A DNA stretch of 64,000 nt from Streptomyces sedi (GTDB lineage: Bacteria; Actinomycetota; Actinomycetes; Streptomycetales; Streptomycetaceae). The notes under the pieces were generated by a model. It saw only the letters and a program-made list of their open reading frames with translations, had not been told where the DNA came from and searched no databases. The translations under genes were made by a program, and so were the position numbers. The stretch is from contig NZ_VDGT01000005.1 in assembly GCF_006335015.1 (NCBI RefSeq), positions 124,001 through 188,000 on the forward strand, given 5' to 3'. This document shows, piece after piece, positions 48,093 through 56,979 of this stretch (position 1 is its first letter; every line of letters begins with the position of its first letter).

Positions 48093-49532
48093 ATGCCCCC
48101 ATCCGAAACCCTGCCCCACGCGCGCCACTTCATCGACGGGCAGTGGCAGGACTCCGGCTCCCGCGGCGAGTCACGCGGCCCCGCGACCAACGGCCTGCTC
48201 GGCACCTTCGCCGACGGCGGTGCGCGGGAGGCGAGGGCCGCCGTGGCCGCGGCCCGAAGGGCCTTCGACTCCACCGCCTGGTCCCGCGACCGCCACCGGC
48301 GTGCGGCAGCGCTGCACGAACTGGCCGACCGGCTCGAACAGCGCAAGGACGAACTGATCACCCTCCTGGCGCGGGAGAACGGGAAGCTACTCGCCGAGGC
48401 GGCCCTCGAAGTCGAGGGCACCGTGCCCAAGCTCCGCTACCACGCGGCGCTCTCCCTCACCGACCACGGCAGGGCCGGGGAAGTGCGGCCCGGCGTGTAC
48501 TCGATGACCCTGCGCGAGGCCGCGGGCGTCGCCGCGGTGATCGTGCCGTGGAACTCACCGGTCATCCTCTCGGCGCGATCCTTCGCCCCCGCCCTGGCGG
48601 CCGGCTGCACCGTGGTCATGAAGATGCCGGCGCAGACCGGCCTGGTCAACGGAGTGCTGAGCGAGATCGTCGCCGACACTCCGAGCCTGGACCCGGGCGT
48701 GTTCAACGTCTTCACCGAGAGCGGCAACGCCGGGGCCCCGGAGCTGGTCTCCTCCCCGGACGTCGACGTGGTCAGCTACACCGGCTCCACCGCGGTCGGC
48801 CGCGTGATCATGGAACAGGCCGCCCCGACGCTGAAAGCGCTGTCCATGGAGCTGGGCGGAAAGACGCCGATGCTCGTCTTCGACGACGCCGACCTGGACG
48901 CCGTCGTGCCCGTGCTCACCAAGGCCGTCACCATGTTCGCGGGCCAGTTCTGCATGACGGGCAGTCGGATACTGGTCCAGCGCGGCGTGGCCGACGAACT
49001 CAGGCGGCGGCTCGTCGCCGCCCTCGAAACGGTCCGGGTCGGGCCCGGCGACGATCCCGCCAGCGAGATGGGCGCCATGATCGACGAAGGAAACGCCCAA
49101 CGGGTCGAACAGACCGTGGCCGCCGCGGCCGGCTACGCCACCGTCCTCGTGCGGGGCAAGCGGGATCGGGCGCTCCTCGGCCCGTCCCTGATCGAGGTCG
49201 CCGACGTGTCCTCGCCGATCGTGCAGCGCGAAGTGTTCGGGCCGGTCGCCACCTTCGAGGTGTTCGACTCCGAGGCCGAAGCCGTGGCGCGTGCCAACGC
49301 CACCGAGTTCGGCCTGGCCGCGAGCGTCTGGACCCGTGATGTCGACCGCCCCCTGCGCGTCGGCCGCGAACTGCGGGCCGGGACCGTCTGGACCAACACC
49401 TGGGCCATGGTCCACGACCAGTTCGAGGAGGGCGGCTTCAAGCAGTCGGGAGTGGGCCGTCTGAACGGCGTCCGCGGGATCGAGGAATTCCAGGAGACCA
49501 AGCACCTCGTGCATGTGGCACCGCGGCTCTGA
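48093..49532 (+). CDS. NAD(P)-dependent aldehyde dehydrogenase
   Basis: A 479-aa ALDH-superfamily enzyme oxidising an aldehyde to the acid. The NAD-binding stretch is VIVPWNSPVILSARSFAPALAAG, the catalytic Glu is in MELGGKTPMLVFDDADLD and the nucleophile Cys is in FAGQFCMTGSR. The C-terminal block is FEEGGFKQSGVGRLNG. The ATG at 48093 has GAGAGG upstream; an in-frame ATG lies 18 bp earlier. It probably acts after the alcohol dehydrogenase encoded at 54500 (inference). A 158-bp gap separates it from the LuxR gene. Confidence 0.92.
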   Translation: MPPSETLPHARHFIDGQWQDSGSRGESRGPATNGLLGTFADGGAREARAAVAAARRAFDSTAWSRDRHRRAAALHELADRLEQRKDELITLLARENGKLLAEAALEVEGTVPKLRYHAALSLTDHGRAGEVRPGVYSMTLREAAGVAAVIVPWNSPVILSARSFAPALAAGCTVVMKMPAQTGLVNGVLSEIVADTPSLDPGVFNVFTESGNAGAPELVSSPDVDVVSYTGSTAVGRVIMEQAAPTLKALSMELGGKTPMLVFDDADLDAVVPVLTKAVTMFAGQFCMTGSRILVQRGVADELRRRLVAALETVRVGPGDDPASEMGAMIDEGNAQRVEQTVAAAAGYATVLVRGKRDRALLGPSLIEVADVSSPIVQREVFGPVATFEVFDSEAEAVARANATEFGLAASVWTRDVDRPLRVGRELRAGTVWTNTWAMVHDQFEEGGFKQSGVGRLNGVRGIEEFQETKHLVHVAPRL

Positions 49533-49559
49533 CAGCTCTCGACGGCGGAAGGACAAGCG

Positions 49560-50150
49560 ATGACCGAGACGGACGACGTCGGCCCGGCCGACGTCACCCT
49601 GCTTACCGCGCGCGCTGTGGAACCCGGCTACGAGCGGGACTTCCGGGACTGGTTCGGGCGGGTGACCGACACCGCCTCGGCGTTTCCCGGACACCTGGGG
49701 GACGGGTTGTTCCGGCCTGCCACGGCCGCCGGGCCGTGGGTTCTGATCCACCGGTTCCGCGACCAGGAGTCCGCGCGGCGCTGGACGACGTCACCTGAGC
49801 GGGCCGCACTGTTCGACGACTGCGAGGGCCATCATCAGAGCGAGGTGGCGCGCCGCGAACTCTCCGGCATGGAGACCCTGTTCACCACCGCGCACGACGC
49901 GCCCACGAAGGCGCCGCCTCGGTGGAAGATGGCGCTCGCCGCCTTCGCGGCCGTACTCCCGATCTCCCTGGTCGGCAACGGTCTCCTGGGGCCGGCGCTC
50001 AGTGCTTGGCCGCTTGTGGCGCGGGTGCTGGTGCTCGCTCTGCTGTTCAGCACGTTGATGACGTATCTGATGATGCCGGCCGTGACCCTCGTCCTTCGCC
50101 GTTGGCTCTATGCCGCCACCTCGACCGCGCGCGAGGGACCGACGCGATGA
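49560..50150 (+). CDS. Antibiotic biosynthesis monooxygenase-like protein with membrane segments
   Basis: A 196-aa fusion. Residues about 12-105 form an ABM-type ferredoxin-like domain (VTLLTARAVEPGYERDFRDWFGRV, then WVLIHRFRDQESARRWTTSPER). Two hydrophobic segments follow (MALAAFAAVLPISLVGNGLLG and VARVLVLALLFSTLMTYLMMPAVTLVL). ABM domains range from quinone-forming monooxygenases to haem-degrading enzymes. It lies 27 bp after the ALDH gene, so it is co-transcribed. The 177 bp downstream to the convergent Gfo/Idh gene hold no gene. Confidence 0.85.
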   Translation: MTETDDVGPADVTLLTARAVEPGYERDFRDWFGRVTDTASAFPGHLGDGLFRPATAAGPWVLIHRFRDQESARRWTTSPERAALFDDCEGHHQSEVARRELSGMETLFTTAHDAPTKAPPRWKMALAAFAAVLPISLVGNGLLGPALSAWPLVARVLVLALLFSTLMTYLMMPAVTLVLRRWLYAATSTAREGPTR

Positions 50151-50327
50151 CGCGGCCCCCCGGGGCGGACCGCGCCGTCTTGCGGCTCGGCTTTCAGCGG
50201 GACAGCCGAGGTCCCGCTGGTCGGCGGAGTTCTTCGACACGGTGCGGGTCAGCTCCGTGTGGTCAACTCAGGGCCAGCTCGCGGATCGCCGTCTCCCCCG
50301 GGTCCTGCGGCTGTGCCTCTCCCGGGT

Positions 50328-51470
50328 TCAAAGATCGGAGTTCGTTCGGTCGGGGCGGGACAGATACTGCCGATGACCTGTTTCAGCGGCCCGTGTGATC
50401 GCTTCGAGTACCCGGTGGCGATCGAGCGCGACCGCGAAGTCCGGCACGTCGGCGGTTCCGTCGCGGAGGTCGGCGGCGAACTGGGCGTAGAGGCGGGCAA
50501 CCCCCGCTGCGGGTGCGTCGAGTCGCAGGTCAGGAGCCGCGTAGGCGGGGGGAACCTGGAGCACTTGGACAGGCTCGCTGCCGCGGGCCAGCGTGATGGT
50601 GGGATCGGTGAAATGGAGGTAGCCCGACGCCGACTCCACACGCACACTGCCCTCGGTGCCCTGGATCTCCCATACCGTCGCCGGGCCGGGAGACTGCCCG
50701 GCGCTGTAGTGCAGCGAAGTGACGATCCCGCCTTCGAGAACGCCGGCGACGACGATCTCGTCCGGCGCGTCCTTCGGCAGCGGCGCGCCATCGGAGAGGC
50801 GGACGCCGTCACCGCGCTGATTGGCGACGACGGCGGACAGACTCTCGAACGTGCCGAGCACGCGCGCGAGCGGTTCGAGCGCGTGGCCGAGCATGATGCT
50901 CAGAAGCGTGGCGCCATGCTTTGCGCGAGCCATGTACTCGACCGGCGGGTCATATCGGCCGGCCCACATGTCGTCGGTCAAGTGCGCTCGGATGCTCGTG
51001 CTGAGCGGCTCGCCAATCACGCCTTGCGCGATGAGGTCGCGAAGGAAGAGGTTCGGCGGGTGCAGGCCGCCCTGCAACCCGACAACCGTCCGCAGCCGCC
51101 GCTCGCGGGCAAACCCCTCCAGCGCTTCGGCCTCCAATAGGTTTCTCGCGAGCGGCCATTCGCAATAAACCATCTTGCCCGCGGCCAGCGCGTCGGAAAC
51201 AATCTGCCTGTGCTCCGGCACCTTGACCGCGACCACCACCAGGTCGACCTCCGGTCGCACGACCAGAGCCTCGTGTGTGTCGAAGGCGAGATCGGCGCCC
51301 AGCCGACGAGCGGTCGCGTTCGCGCTCTCCATACGAGTCGTACTGACGGCGCGGATCTGGAACGCGTCGAGCGCCCGCAGTGCCGGGAGGTGAGCAATTC
51401 CGCCCCAACCCCGGTCGGCACTGGCCCCGACAATGCCGACGCCGATCCGGGCATTTGCTGAATTCTTCAT
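50328..51470 (-). CDS. Gfo/Idh/MocA family oxidoreductase (copy 1)
   Basis: A 380-aa NAD(P)-dependent dehydrogenase. The N-terminal Rossmann motif is VGIVGASADRGWGGIAHLPALRAL. VDLVVVAVKVPEHRQIVSDALAAGK and VYCEWPLARNLLEAEAL place the EKP-type catalytic lysine region, in which the Lys is replaced by Trp-Pro here. It resembles the other copy at 55810, with shared order IVGA...SW/GWGGxxHxPAL and TVxVKVPxHR. Substrates are probably sugars, cyclitols or trans-dihydrodiols. It is the last gene of the minus-strand block. Confidence 0.85.
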   Translation of the reverse strand: MKNSANARIGVGIVGASADRGWGGIAHLPALRALDAFQIRAVSTTRMESANATARRLGADLAFDTHEALVVRPEVDLVVVAVKVPEHRQIVSDALAAGKMVYCEWPLARNLLEAEALEGFARERRLRTVVGLQGGLHPPNLFLRDLIAQGVIGEPLSTSIRAHLTDDMWAGRYDPPVEYMARAKHGATLLSIMLGHALEPLARVLGTFESLSAVVANQRGDGVRLSDGAPLPKDAPDEIVVAGVLEGGIVTSLHYSAGQSPGPATVWEIQGTEGSVRVESASGYLHFTDPTITLARGSEPVQVLQVPPAYAAPDLRLDAPAAGVARLYAQFAADLRDGTADVPDFAVALDRHRVLEAITRAAETGHRQYLSRPDRTNSDL

Positions 51471-51638
51471 CAGGATGCTCCTGCCGCGTGCGGCCCCGGC
51501 AACGCTCTCCGGGCCGCGTCACGATGATTCGTTTCCGGACAAGTGCGTGGGCACTCGGGCTCACCATGGCGAGCGAGCGATTACTGCCGTTCGCGCAGCG
51601 ACCGCGGGGTTTGAGCCCGAGTGACCCAGGCGCGGGTT

Positions 51639-52361
51639 CTACACGTGAGCCCAGTGGGCCTCAAGTTCGCGCGCGACATCGGCCGGACGCTCTATCATCG
51701 GCCAGTGCGAGCTGCGCAGCTTGAAGACGGCACGTGCGCGCGTGGCATTACCTAGCTCGTCGGCGAAGCGGTGGGGAAGAAACGGGTCGTCAAGGCCCCA
51801 GATCACGAGCGCTGGTGCGGTCACGTTGCTCAGACCCGGCTTCCACTCCGCCCCGACCTCGATCGCCGAACGGTAAAGGGCGAGAATGCTTGCCCTCATG
51901 GTGGCATCGAGATGCCGGACCGATTCGTTTGCCGCGTCGATCGGCATCTGCGCCTCGTTGAGGCTTGCCGCGAACTCCTTGAGGTCGAGGTCCGCCATCC
52001 ACTGCTCGCCCTCGCCTGGCGTCTGCCAGATCCTGGCAAGATGGTGCCAGGGATATTCCGGATCGATTGGTCCGCTGATGCCCGTCCATGTCCTCACCAG
52101 ATCCGGCCGGATAGACGCGAGACGGCCCGTCAGCAGGGACCCCCAGTCATGACCGACCAGGTCGACGGGTTCGCCGATTTCTTCGATCTTCTTGACAAGC
52201 CAATCGAGATACTCTTCCTTCGTCGACGTGAACCCCTCCGGCAGGGGTACGCCGAACCCGGGGAGATCGATCGTCACGACATCTTCGCGCTGGAGATAGG
52301 AACGGACGGTGTCCCAAAGCCGGTGGGTATCAGGTACACCATGGACGAGGACTGCGGGCAT
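51639..52361 (-). CDS. Alpha/beta hydrolase
   Basis: A 240-aa serine hydrolase-fold protein of haloalkane dehalogenase/epoxide hydrolase type. The oxyanion motif is VHGVPDTHRLWD, and the nucleophile elbow is VDLVGHDWGSLLTG with Asp in place of Ser. The acid region is VIWGLDDPFLP, and the catalytic His is in SSHWPMIERP. An Asp nucleophile fits dehalogenases and epoxide hydrolases. Codon use is less GC-biased than its neighbours, suggesting separate acquisition. It starts 51 bp after the quinone oxidoreductase gene. Confidence 0.88.
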   Translation of the reverse strand: MPAVLVHGVPDTHRLWDTVRSYLQREDVVTIDLPGFGVPLPEGFTSTKEEYLDWLVKKIEEIGEPVDLVGHDWGSLLTGRLASIRPDLVRTWTGISGPIDPEYPWHHLARIWQTPGEGEQWMADLDLKEFAASLNEAQMPIDAANESVRHLDATMRASILALYRSAIEVGAEWKPGLSNVTAPALVIWGLDDPFLPHRFADELGNATRARAVFKLRSSHWPMIERPADVARELEAHWAHV

Positions 52362-52412
52362 TTCGGATTCTCCGATTGACTGTTGTCGCGGTTGAACGGC
52401 CGGTCGGCCGGG

Positions 52413-53318
52413 TCAAGGAAGGAGGACGACCTTGCCGTGGGTGTGGCCCGTGGCGACGAGGCGATGAGCCTCCGCGGCCTCGTCGAGTGGGAAGCTCCGG
52501 CCGATGCGTGCGGTCCACGCGCCGGCGGCGATCAGATCCAGGGCTTCCTGGACAGGGCCGCTTTCGCGGTTCCCGCTGCCCCCGGGACTGAATGCGACGC
52601 CGTGTTGTGCGGCATCGCGGTCGGCGAGCGTCACGATCCGGTCGGGGCCGCCGAGAAGCTCGACGAGGGCGGGAAGGAGCCCCTTGCCGGCGGTGTCGAG
52701 CGCGGCGTCGACCCCGCCCGGAGCGGCGGCACGGATGCGATCGACCAGGCCCGGGCCGTGGGCGACGGGGGTCGCTCCGAGACTCCTGACGAAGTCGGCG
52801 TTGGCAGTCCCGGCGACGCCGATCACCGTCACACCCCGCTGTCGCGCGAACTGCGCCGCGGCGCCGCCCAGAGCACCGCTCGCGCCGGTGACCACGAGCG
52901 TTTCCCCCGGGCGCACGTTCAGGAGCCCGAGAGCCCTCGCCGCGTTGTCGGCGCCGATGACAGTGGCCGCCGCCTCCTCGAAGGAAACGCCGTCGGGGAT
53001 CGTCGCGAAGTTGCCGCTGACCGTGTACTCGGCGTAGGAGCCCTGGGTGGCGGAGTCCGGCCACCCGGCGACGCGGTCGCCGACCACGCCCTCGTCGACG
53101 CCCGGGCCGACCGCCTCGACGACGCCGGCGAACTCGAATCCGATGATGGCGGGAGCACGCAGGCCGAACGCTCCGGCGCGTGCCTGGATCTCCGCCGGGT
53201 TCACCCCCGCCGCGTGAACCCGCGCCAGTACCTGACCCGGACCCGGCACCGGTCGCGGAGCCTCCGCGACCCGCAACACGGAGGGTTCGCCGAACGAGGT
53301 GATGACGGCGGCTCTCAT
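52413..53318 (-). CDS. NADP-dependent quinone oxidoreductase (MDR family)
   Basis: A 301-aa zinc-independent MDR enzyme. The N-terminal catalytic domain starts MRAAVITSFGEPSVLRV and contains IIGFEFAGVVEAVGPGV. The Rossmann motif is LVVTGASGALGGAAAQFAR, and the end DEAAEAHRLVATGHTHGKVVL is typical. No zinc-binding Cys or His set is present. The ATG at 53318 has GAAGGA upstream; upstream in-frame sequence to 53354 is unlikely to be coding. It probably reduces a quinone or enone intermediate. Confidence 0.9.
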   Translation of the reverse strand: MRAAVITSFGEPSVLRVAEAPRPVPGPGQVLARVHAAGVNPAEIQARAGAFGLRAPAIIGFEFAGVVEAVGPGVDEGVVGDRVAGWPDSATQGSYAEYTVSGNFATIPDGVSFEEAAATVIGADNAARALGLLNVRPGETLVVTGASGALGGAAAQFARQRGVTVIGVAGTANADFVRSLGATPVAHGPGLVDRIRAAAPGGVDAALDTAGKGLLPALVELLGGPDRIVTLADRDAAQHGVAFSPGGSGNRESGPVQEALDLIAAGAWTARIGRSFPLDEAAEAHRLVATGHTHGKVVLLP

Positions 53319-53370
53319 GATGATCCTTCTCGTATACAAGGGCTGTTCGCTCACACCGTTCAGAAAGGTG

Positions 53371-54453
53371 TCAGGTCAGGAAGACCGGAGGGTTCTCGCC
53401 CCGCAGGCGGTAGTCGGGCCGGGGCCGTTCGAGGCGGATCGATTCCAGCACGGTATACGCGTGGTACTTGGTCTGGGTGGTGGCTCCCGCCAGCCGTTCC
53501 CACCAGAGCCGGCCGTCGCTCGTCTCCTTCTCCAGGACGTGGCGGGTGGTGTAGTTCGCCATGGAACTGATCCAGTTCTCGGTACCGACGAAGATCCTGT
53601 TCCAGCCGGTGCCGGTCACGATGTCGGCGAGCGCGTCCGAGCGGCTGAACCGCTCGACCGCCGCGGTCGCCCCCTCAAGCACGTCGGCGAAGTACTCCAC
53701 GCACAGCTTCACCTGCTCGTAGGTGCCGTAATGCATGTGGTGCCCGCCGACAAAGTAGTCGAAGTCGTATTCGAGGATCTGGGACTGGGCTTCGTACCAG
53801 CCGGAGATGTTCTGCGAGGCGTCGCAGTGCATGAACGTGACGCTTCCCGGACTGATGATGTCGACGGCCGTGAGCACCTTCTGCCGCGGCGCGTAGATGA
53901 AGATGTTGCCGGGGCAGTGGTTCTCTCCCCGGTAGGAGAGCTCCAGGCTCACGCCGCCCACTTCGAGGACGAGTTCGTCGTCGAACGTCCTCGTCGGCAG
54001 GGGGCGCTTCGGGTCGGGGAAACGCTCCAGGAGTTCCTTGGTGATGCGGTGGGCGACGATCTCGACGTCGGGACCGAACACGGAGGCCGCGCCGATGTGA
54101 TCGGCGTGCCAGTGGCTGTAGATGACGTGGGTCACCGGTCGGTCGGTGACGTCCTCGATCGCCGCCAGCATGTTCTCGCCCAGCGTCGGGGGTGCGTCGA
54201 TCGCGACCACACCCTCCTCGGTCACCACGAATGCGGCGTCGTAGCCGGCACTCGTGACCCAGTAGAAGCCGCCGCGCAGTTCCTCCACGTGGTAGCCGTA
54301 CTTCTGGAAGTGCTCGCTCTGGAAATACGGGGGGTAATAGCCCTCGGGGTCCAACGGGTCGTCCGCCCCCGCGCGGGGGAACCCATAGTGGTCGATCCCG
54401 TAGAAGCTCGGGGTTTCCTCGACGCTGATGGGTATCTGACTGCTCTGACACAT
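53371..54453 (-). CDS. MBL-fold metallo-hydrolase
   Basis: A 360-aa metallo-beta-lactamase-fold hydrolase. The dinuclear metal motif HxHxDH is SHWHADHIG (His114, His116, Asp118, His119). Other ligands are likely in GENHCPGNIFIY, LTAVDIISPG and GGHHMHYG. The N-terminal 55 residues form an extra cap (FYGIDHYGFPRAGADDPLDP). No signal peptide is seen. Substrates of this class include lactones and esters; a lactone or ester intermediate of the adjacent dehydrogenases is plausible. It lies 46 bp after the ADH gene. Confidence 0.85.
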   Translation of the reverse strand: MCQSSQIPISVEETPSFYGIDHYGFPRAGADDPLDPEGYYPPYFQSEHFQKYGYHVEELRGGFYWVTSAGYDAAFVVTEEGVVAIDAPPTLGENMLAAIEDVTDRPVTHVIYSHWHADHIGAASVFGPDVEIVAHRITKELLERFPDPKRPLPTRTFDDELVLEVGGVSLELSYRGENHCPGNIFIYAPRQKVLTAVDIISPGSVTFMHCDASQNISGWYEAQSQILEYDFDYFVGGHHMHYGTYEQVKLCVEYFADVLEGATAAVERFSRSDALADIVTGTGWNRIFVGTENWISSMANYTTRHVLEKETSDGRLWWERLAGATTQTKYHAYTVLESIRLERPRPDYRLRGENPPVFLT

Positions 54454-54499
54454 GGACGGGAGCCTCTCTGTGTTCCGGGGAATCTGTCGAACGGGTGGT

Positions 54500-55615
54500 C
54501 TATCCCGGTGACGTGAACCGAAGGACCGCCTTGGTGACGCGGCCTGAGCCCGCGTCCTCGAACGCGGTGTTGATATCGGCGAAGTCGTAGAAGGACAGCA
54601 GTCGGTCGATGGGGAACCGGTCCGCTCGATAGAGCTGGGCGAGGTCGTTGATCAGGAGCGACGAGACGGCGTCGCCCTGGATGATGCCCTGAAGCGACTG
54701 GCCGAGCGTGAGCCGGCCGGCGTCGAGCACGGCGCCCGCTCCCTCGTGGAACGCCACGAAGCCGAATCGGCCCATCGGCGCCAGGGCGCCGACCCCGGCG
54801 TCGAGGTTCTCCGGGCGTCCGCTCGTGTCGAGGACGTACTCCAGACCGCGTTCGTCGACGGCGCGGAGCGCGGCGGTCAGGTCTTCGACCCGGCCGGGGT
54901 CGACGAGGTGCGTCGCCCCGAGTTCGCGTGCCAGCCCGAGGCGGCCGGCGTCGACGTCGACGGCGACGATGGTGGTGGCACCCGCGACATGTGCCGCCAT
55001 GACCGCCGCCAGGCCCACCGCTCCCACGCCGAAGACCGCGAAGGACGCTCCCGCCGGCACGGCGAGCGCCTTGAGTACGGCCCCCGCGCCCGTCTGCAGC
55101 CCGCACCCCAGCGGAGCCATGACGTCGAGGGGCAGATCGCGGGGGACCTTGACCGTGTTCCGTTGGTGCGTCAGGGCGTGGGTGGCGAACGAGGACTGGC
55201 CGAAGAAGTGACCGTGCGGCTCGGCACCGTGGGCGACGTGGAGACCGTTCGAGCCGTCCAGGCGGGCACCCGCGAAGTTGGCCGCCCAGACGTTGTCGCA
55301 GTAGGCCGCGTGCGAGGACACGCACGGCTTGCAGTGGCCGCACGAGTGGTAGGAGAGGACGACGTGGTCACCGGGCTCGACGGTGGTGACAGCGGCCCCC
55401 ACGCGTTCGACGACTCCTCCTCCCTCGTGCCCCAGCACCACCGGCAGCGGCGTCGCCATTCGCTGTGCCCGCACGTGCGCGTCGGTCGCGCATATTCCGG
55501 TCGCGACCATGCGCACGAGTACCTCGTCGGACCGCGGGTCCTCGATCTCGATGTCGCGGAACGCGAAGGGCCCGTCCCGCACTTCGAGGACGGCGGCGCG
55601 CGCGGAGGTGGTCAT
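54500..55615 (-). CDS. Zinc-dependent aryl/allyl alcohol dehydrogenase
   Basis: A 371-aa medium-chain dehydrogenase. The catalytic zinc site is TGICATDAH and LGHEGGGVVE; the structural zinc site is SCGHCKPCVSSHAAYC. The NAD motif is FAVFGVGAVGLAAVMAA with the acidic residue VAVDVDAGR, so NAD+ is preferred. The class resembles benzyl and geraniol alcohol dehydrogenases. Together with the ALDH at 48093 it could convert an alcohol to an acid. Confidence 0.9.
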   Translation of the reverse strand: MTTSARAAVLEVRDGPFAFRDIEIEDPRSDEVLVRMVATGICATDAHVRAQRMATPLPVVLGHEGGGVVERVGAAVTTVEPGDHVVLSYHSCGHCKPCVSSHAAYCDNVWAANFAGARLDGSNGLHVAHGAEPHGHFFGQSSFATHALTHQRNTVKVPRDLPLDVMAPLGCGLQTGAGAVLKALAVPAGASFAVFGVGAVGLAAVMAAHVAGATTIVAVDVDAGRLGLARELGATHLVDPGRVEDLTAALRAVDERGLEYVLDTSGRPENLDAGVGALAPMGRFGFVAFHEGAGAVLDAGRLTLGQSLQGIIQGDAVSSLLINDLAQLYRADRFPIDRLLSFYDFADINTAFEDAGSGRVTKAVLRFTSPG

Positions 55616-55809
55616 GCGCCGTGAGCCCGCCGCGAAGCGCCGCGAGGGCCGTGGTGGCGAGGGACTGAAATCATCAACGACTCCCTGATCGGGGGGTGGG
55701 CCTCAGGAGCCCTTCAGCAGGTCCGAACCTATGTCGGCCGCCCGTGCGCGCGGATCGGTCGCCGTATCCGTCACGGCGGTGGGGCACGGTGCCGTGAGGT
55801 GCGGTGGCG

Positions 55810-56901
55810 TCAGTGCCGGACGCCGGTCCGGGCGGCTTGTTCGACTCGGGCGATGAGACGGCTGTTGTGGGCGGCGTGCTGGAACCCCGGGGTGTGGTGG
55901 GTGCCGTTCGTGATGTCGCGGGCCAGGCTGGCGTAGACCTCGCCGACGTTGAGGGAAGCGCCCGTCCAGATGTCGGCGGCGGTGGGTCCCGCGCCGGTGG
56001 CGACCGGGCGGTCGGGCGCGGGGAAGTCGACGCTCGACGAGAGGGTGAGGTCGCCGACCTGAACGCCCGCGGGGTGGTCGCCCGTCAGCTTCAGCCAGCC
56101 CTCCGATCCGCGTACTTCCAGACGGAAGTGGGCGTCTGGGGCGGGCACGCCCGCCAGGATCTGCACCCCGACCGGCGCCCCCGAGGAGGTCTTGGCGATG
56201 GCGTCGAGGTGATCCGGGACCTTGCGGACGGATATCGCGCCGGTGTCGACCAACTTCACCTGGGGCCACAGGAGTTCGGTGCGGGCGTCGATCCCGGTGA
56301 TGTCGCCGAGAACGGCCTCGACCACATCGAGGACGTGGCCAGCGGCGATGGTGAGGAAGCCGGCTCCGGACGCCGCCTTGTCGAAGTACTCGTACGCGCT
56401 CGCCGACTCCGGGCCGTTGCCGAAGGTCGTCGCGGCGACTCGCGCCGAGAGCAGCCGCCCGAGCCGGCCCTCGGCGATGATCTCCGCCGCGCGGCGTACC
56501 GAGGGGTTGAGCCGGCCCTGGAGGCCGATCGCGGTGTGCAGTGAGCCGGCCGCCTCGGCCATCTCCTCCGTCTGCGCGACGGTCGCGCCCAGCGGCGACT
56601 CCGCGTACACGGCCTTGTCCGCCGCGAGGGCCGCCAGGACGAGTTCGCGGTGAGCCGGGACCTTCACCGCGACGGTGACGACGTCGATCGAAGGGTCACC
56701 GATGAGCGCGTAGGGGTCCGCGAACCAACGCTCGGCACCGAACGCCTCGGCAGCGGCGCGCGCGCTCTCCTCGTGCCGCGTCGCCACACCGGCCAGTTGG
56801 AGGTCGGGCTGTGCCGCCAGCGCGGGGATGTGCGACGCGCCCGCCCAACTCGCCTTCGTGTCCGCGCCGATGATGCCGACCCGGATGAGAGTGCTTGACA
56901 T
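55810..56901 (-). CDS. Gfo/Idh/MocA family oxidoreductase (copy 2)
   Basis: A 363-aa NAD(P)-dependent dehydrogenase with RVGIIGADTKASWAGASHIPALAAQ, a DVVTVAVKVPAHRELVLAALAADK strand and AVYAESPLGATVAQTEEMAE. As in copy 1 the canonical EKP lysine is replaced (here by Ser), which may alter catalysis. AYEYFDKAASGAGFLTIAAGHVLD marks the sugar-binding half. A 194-bp gap without a gene separates it from the ADH gene; 78 bp separate it from the aldo/keto reductase gene. Confidence 0.87.
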   Translation of the reverse strand: MSSTLIRVGIIGADTKASWAGASHIPALAAQPDLQLAGVATRHEESARAAAEAFGAERWFADPYALIGDPSIDVVTVAVKVPAHRELVLAALAADKAVYAESPLGATVAQTEEMAEAAGSLHTAIGLQGRLNPSVRRAAEIIAEGRLGRLLSARVAATTFGNGPESASAYEYFDKAASGAGFLTIAAGHVLDVVEAVLGDITGIDARTELLWPQVKLVDTGAISVRKVPDHLDAIAKTSSGAPVGVQILAGVPAPDAHFRLEVRGSEGWLKLTGDHPAGVQVGDLTLSSSVDFPAPDRPVATGAGPTAADIWTGASLNVGEVYASLARDITNGTHHTPGFQHAAHNSRLIARVEQAARTGVRH

Positions 56902-56979
56902 TGTGTGGTGTTCCGTTTCTTTTCGCTGAAGCAGGACGTGGTGTGGTGCGCGGGGCGAATCGGCGCGTGCGCGCTTCTC

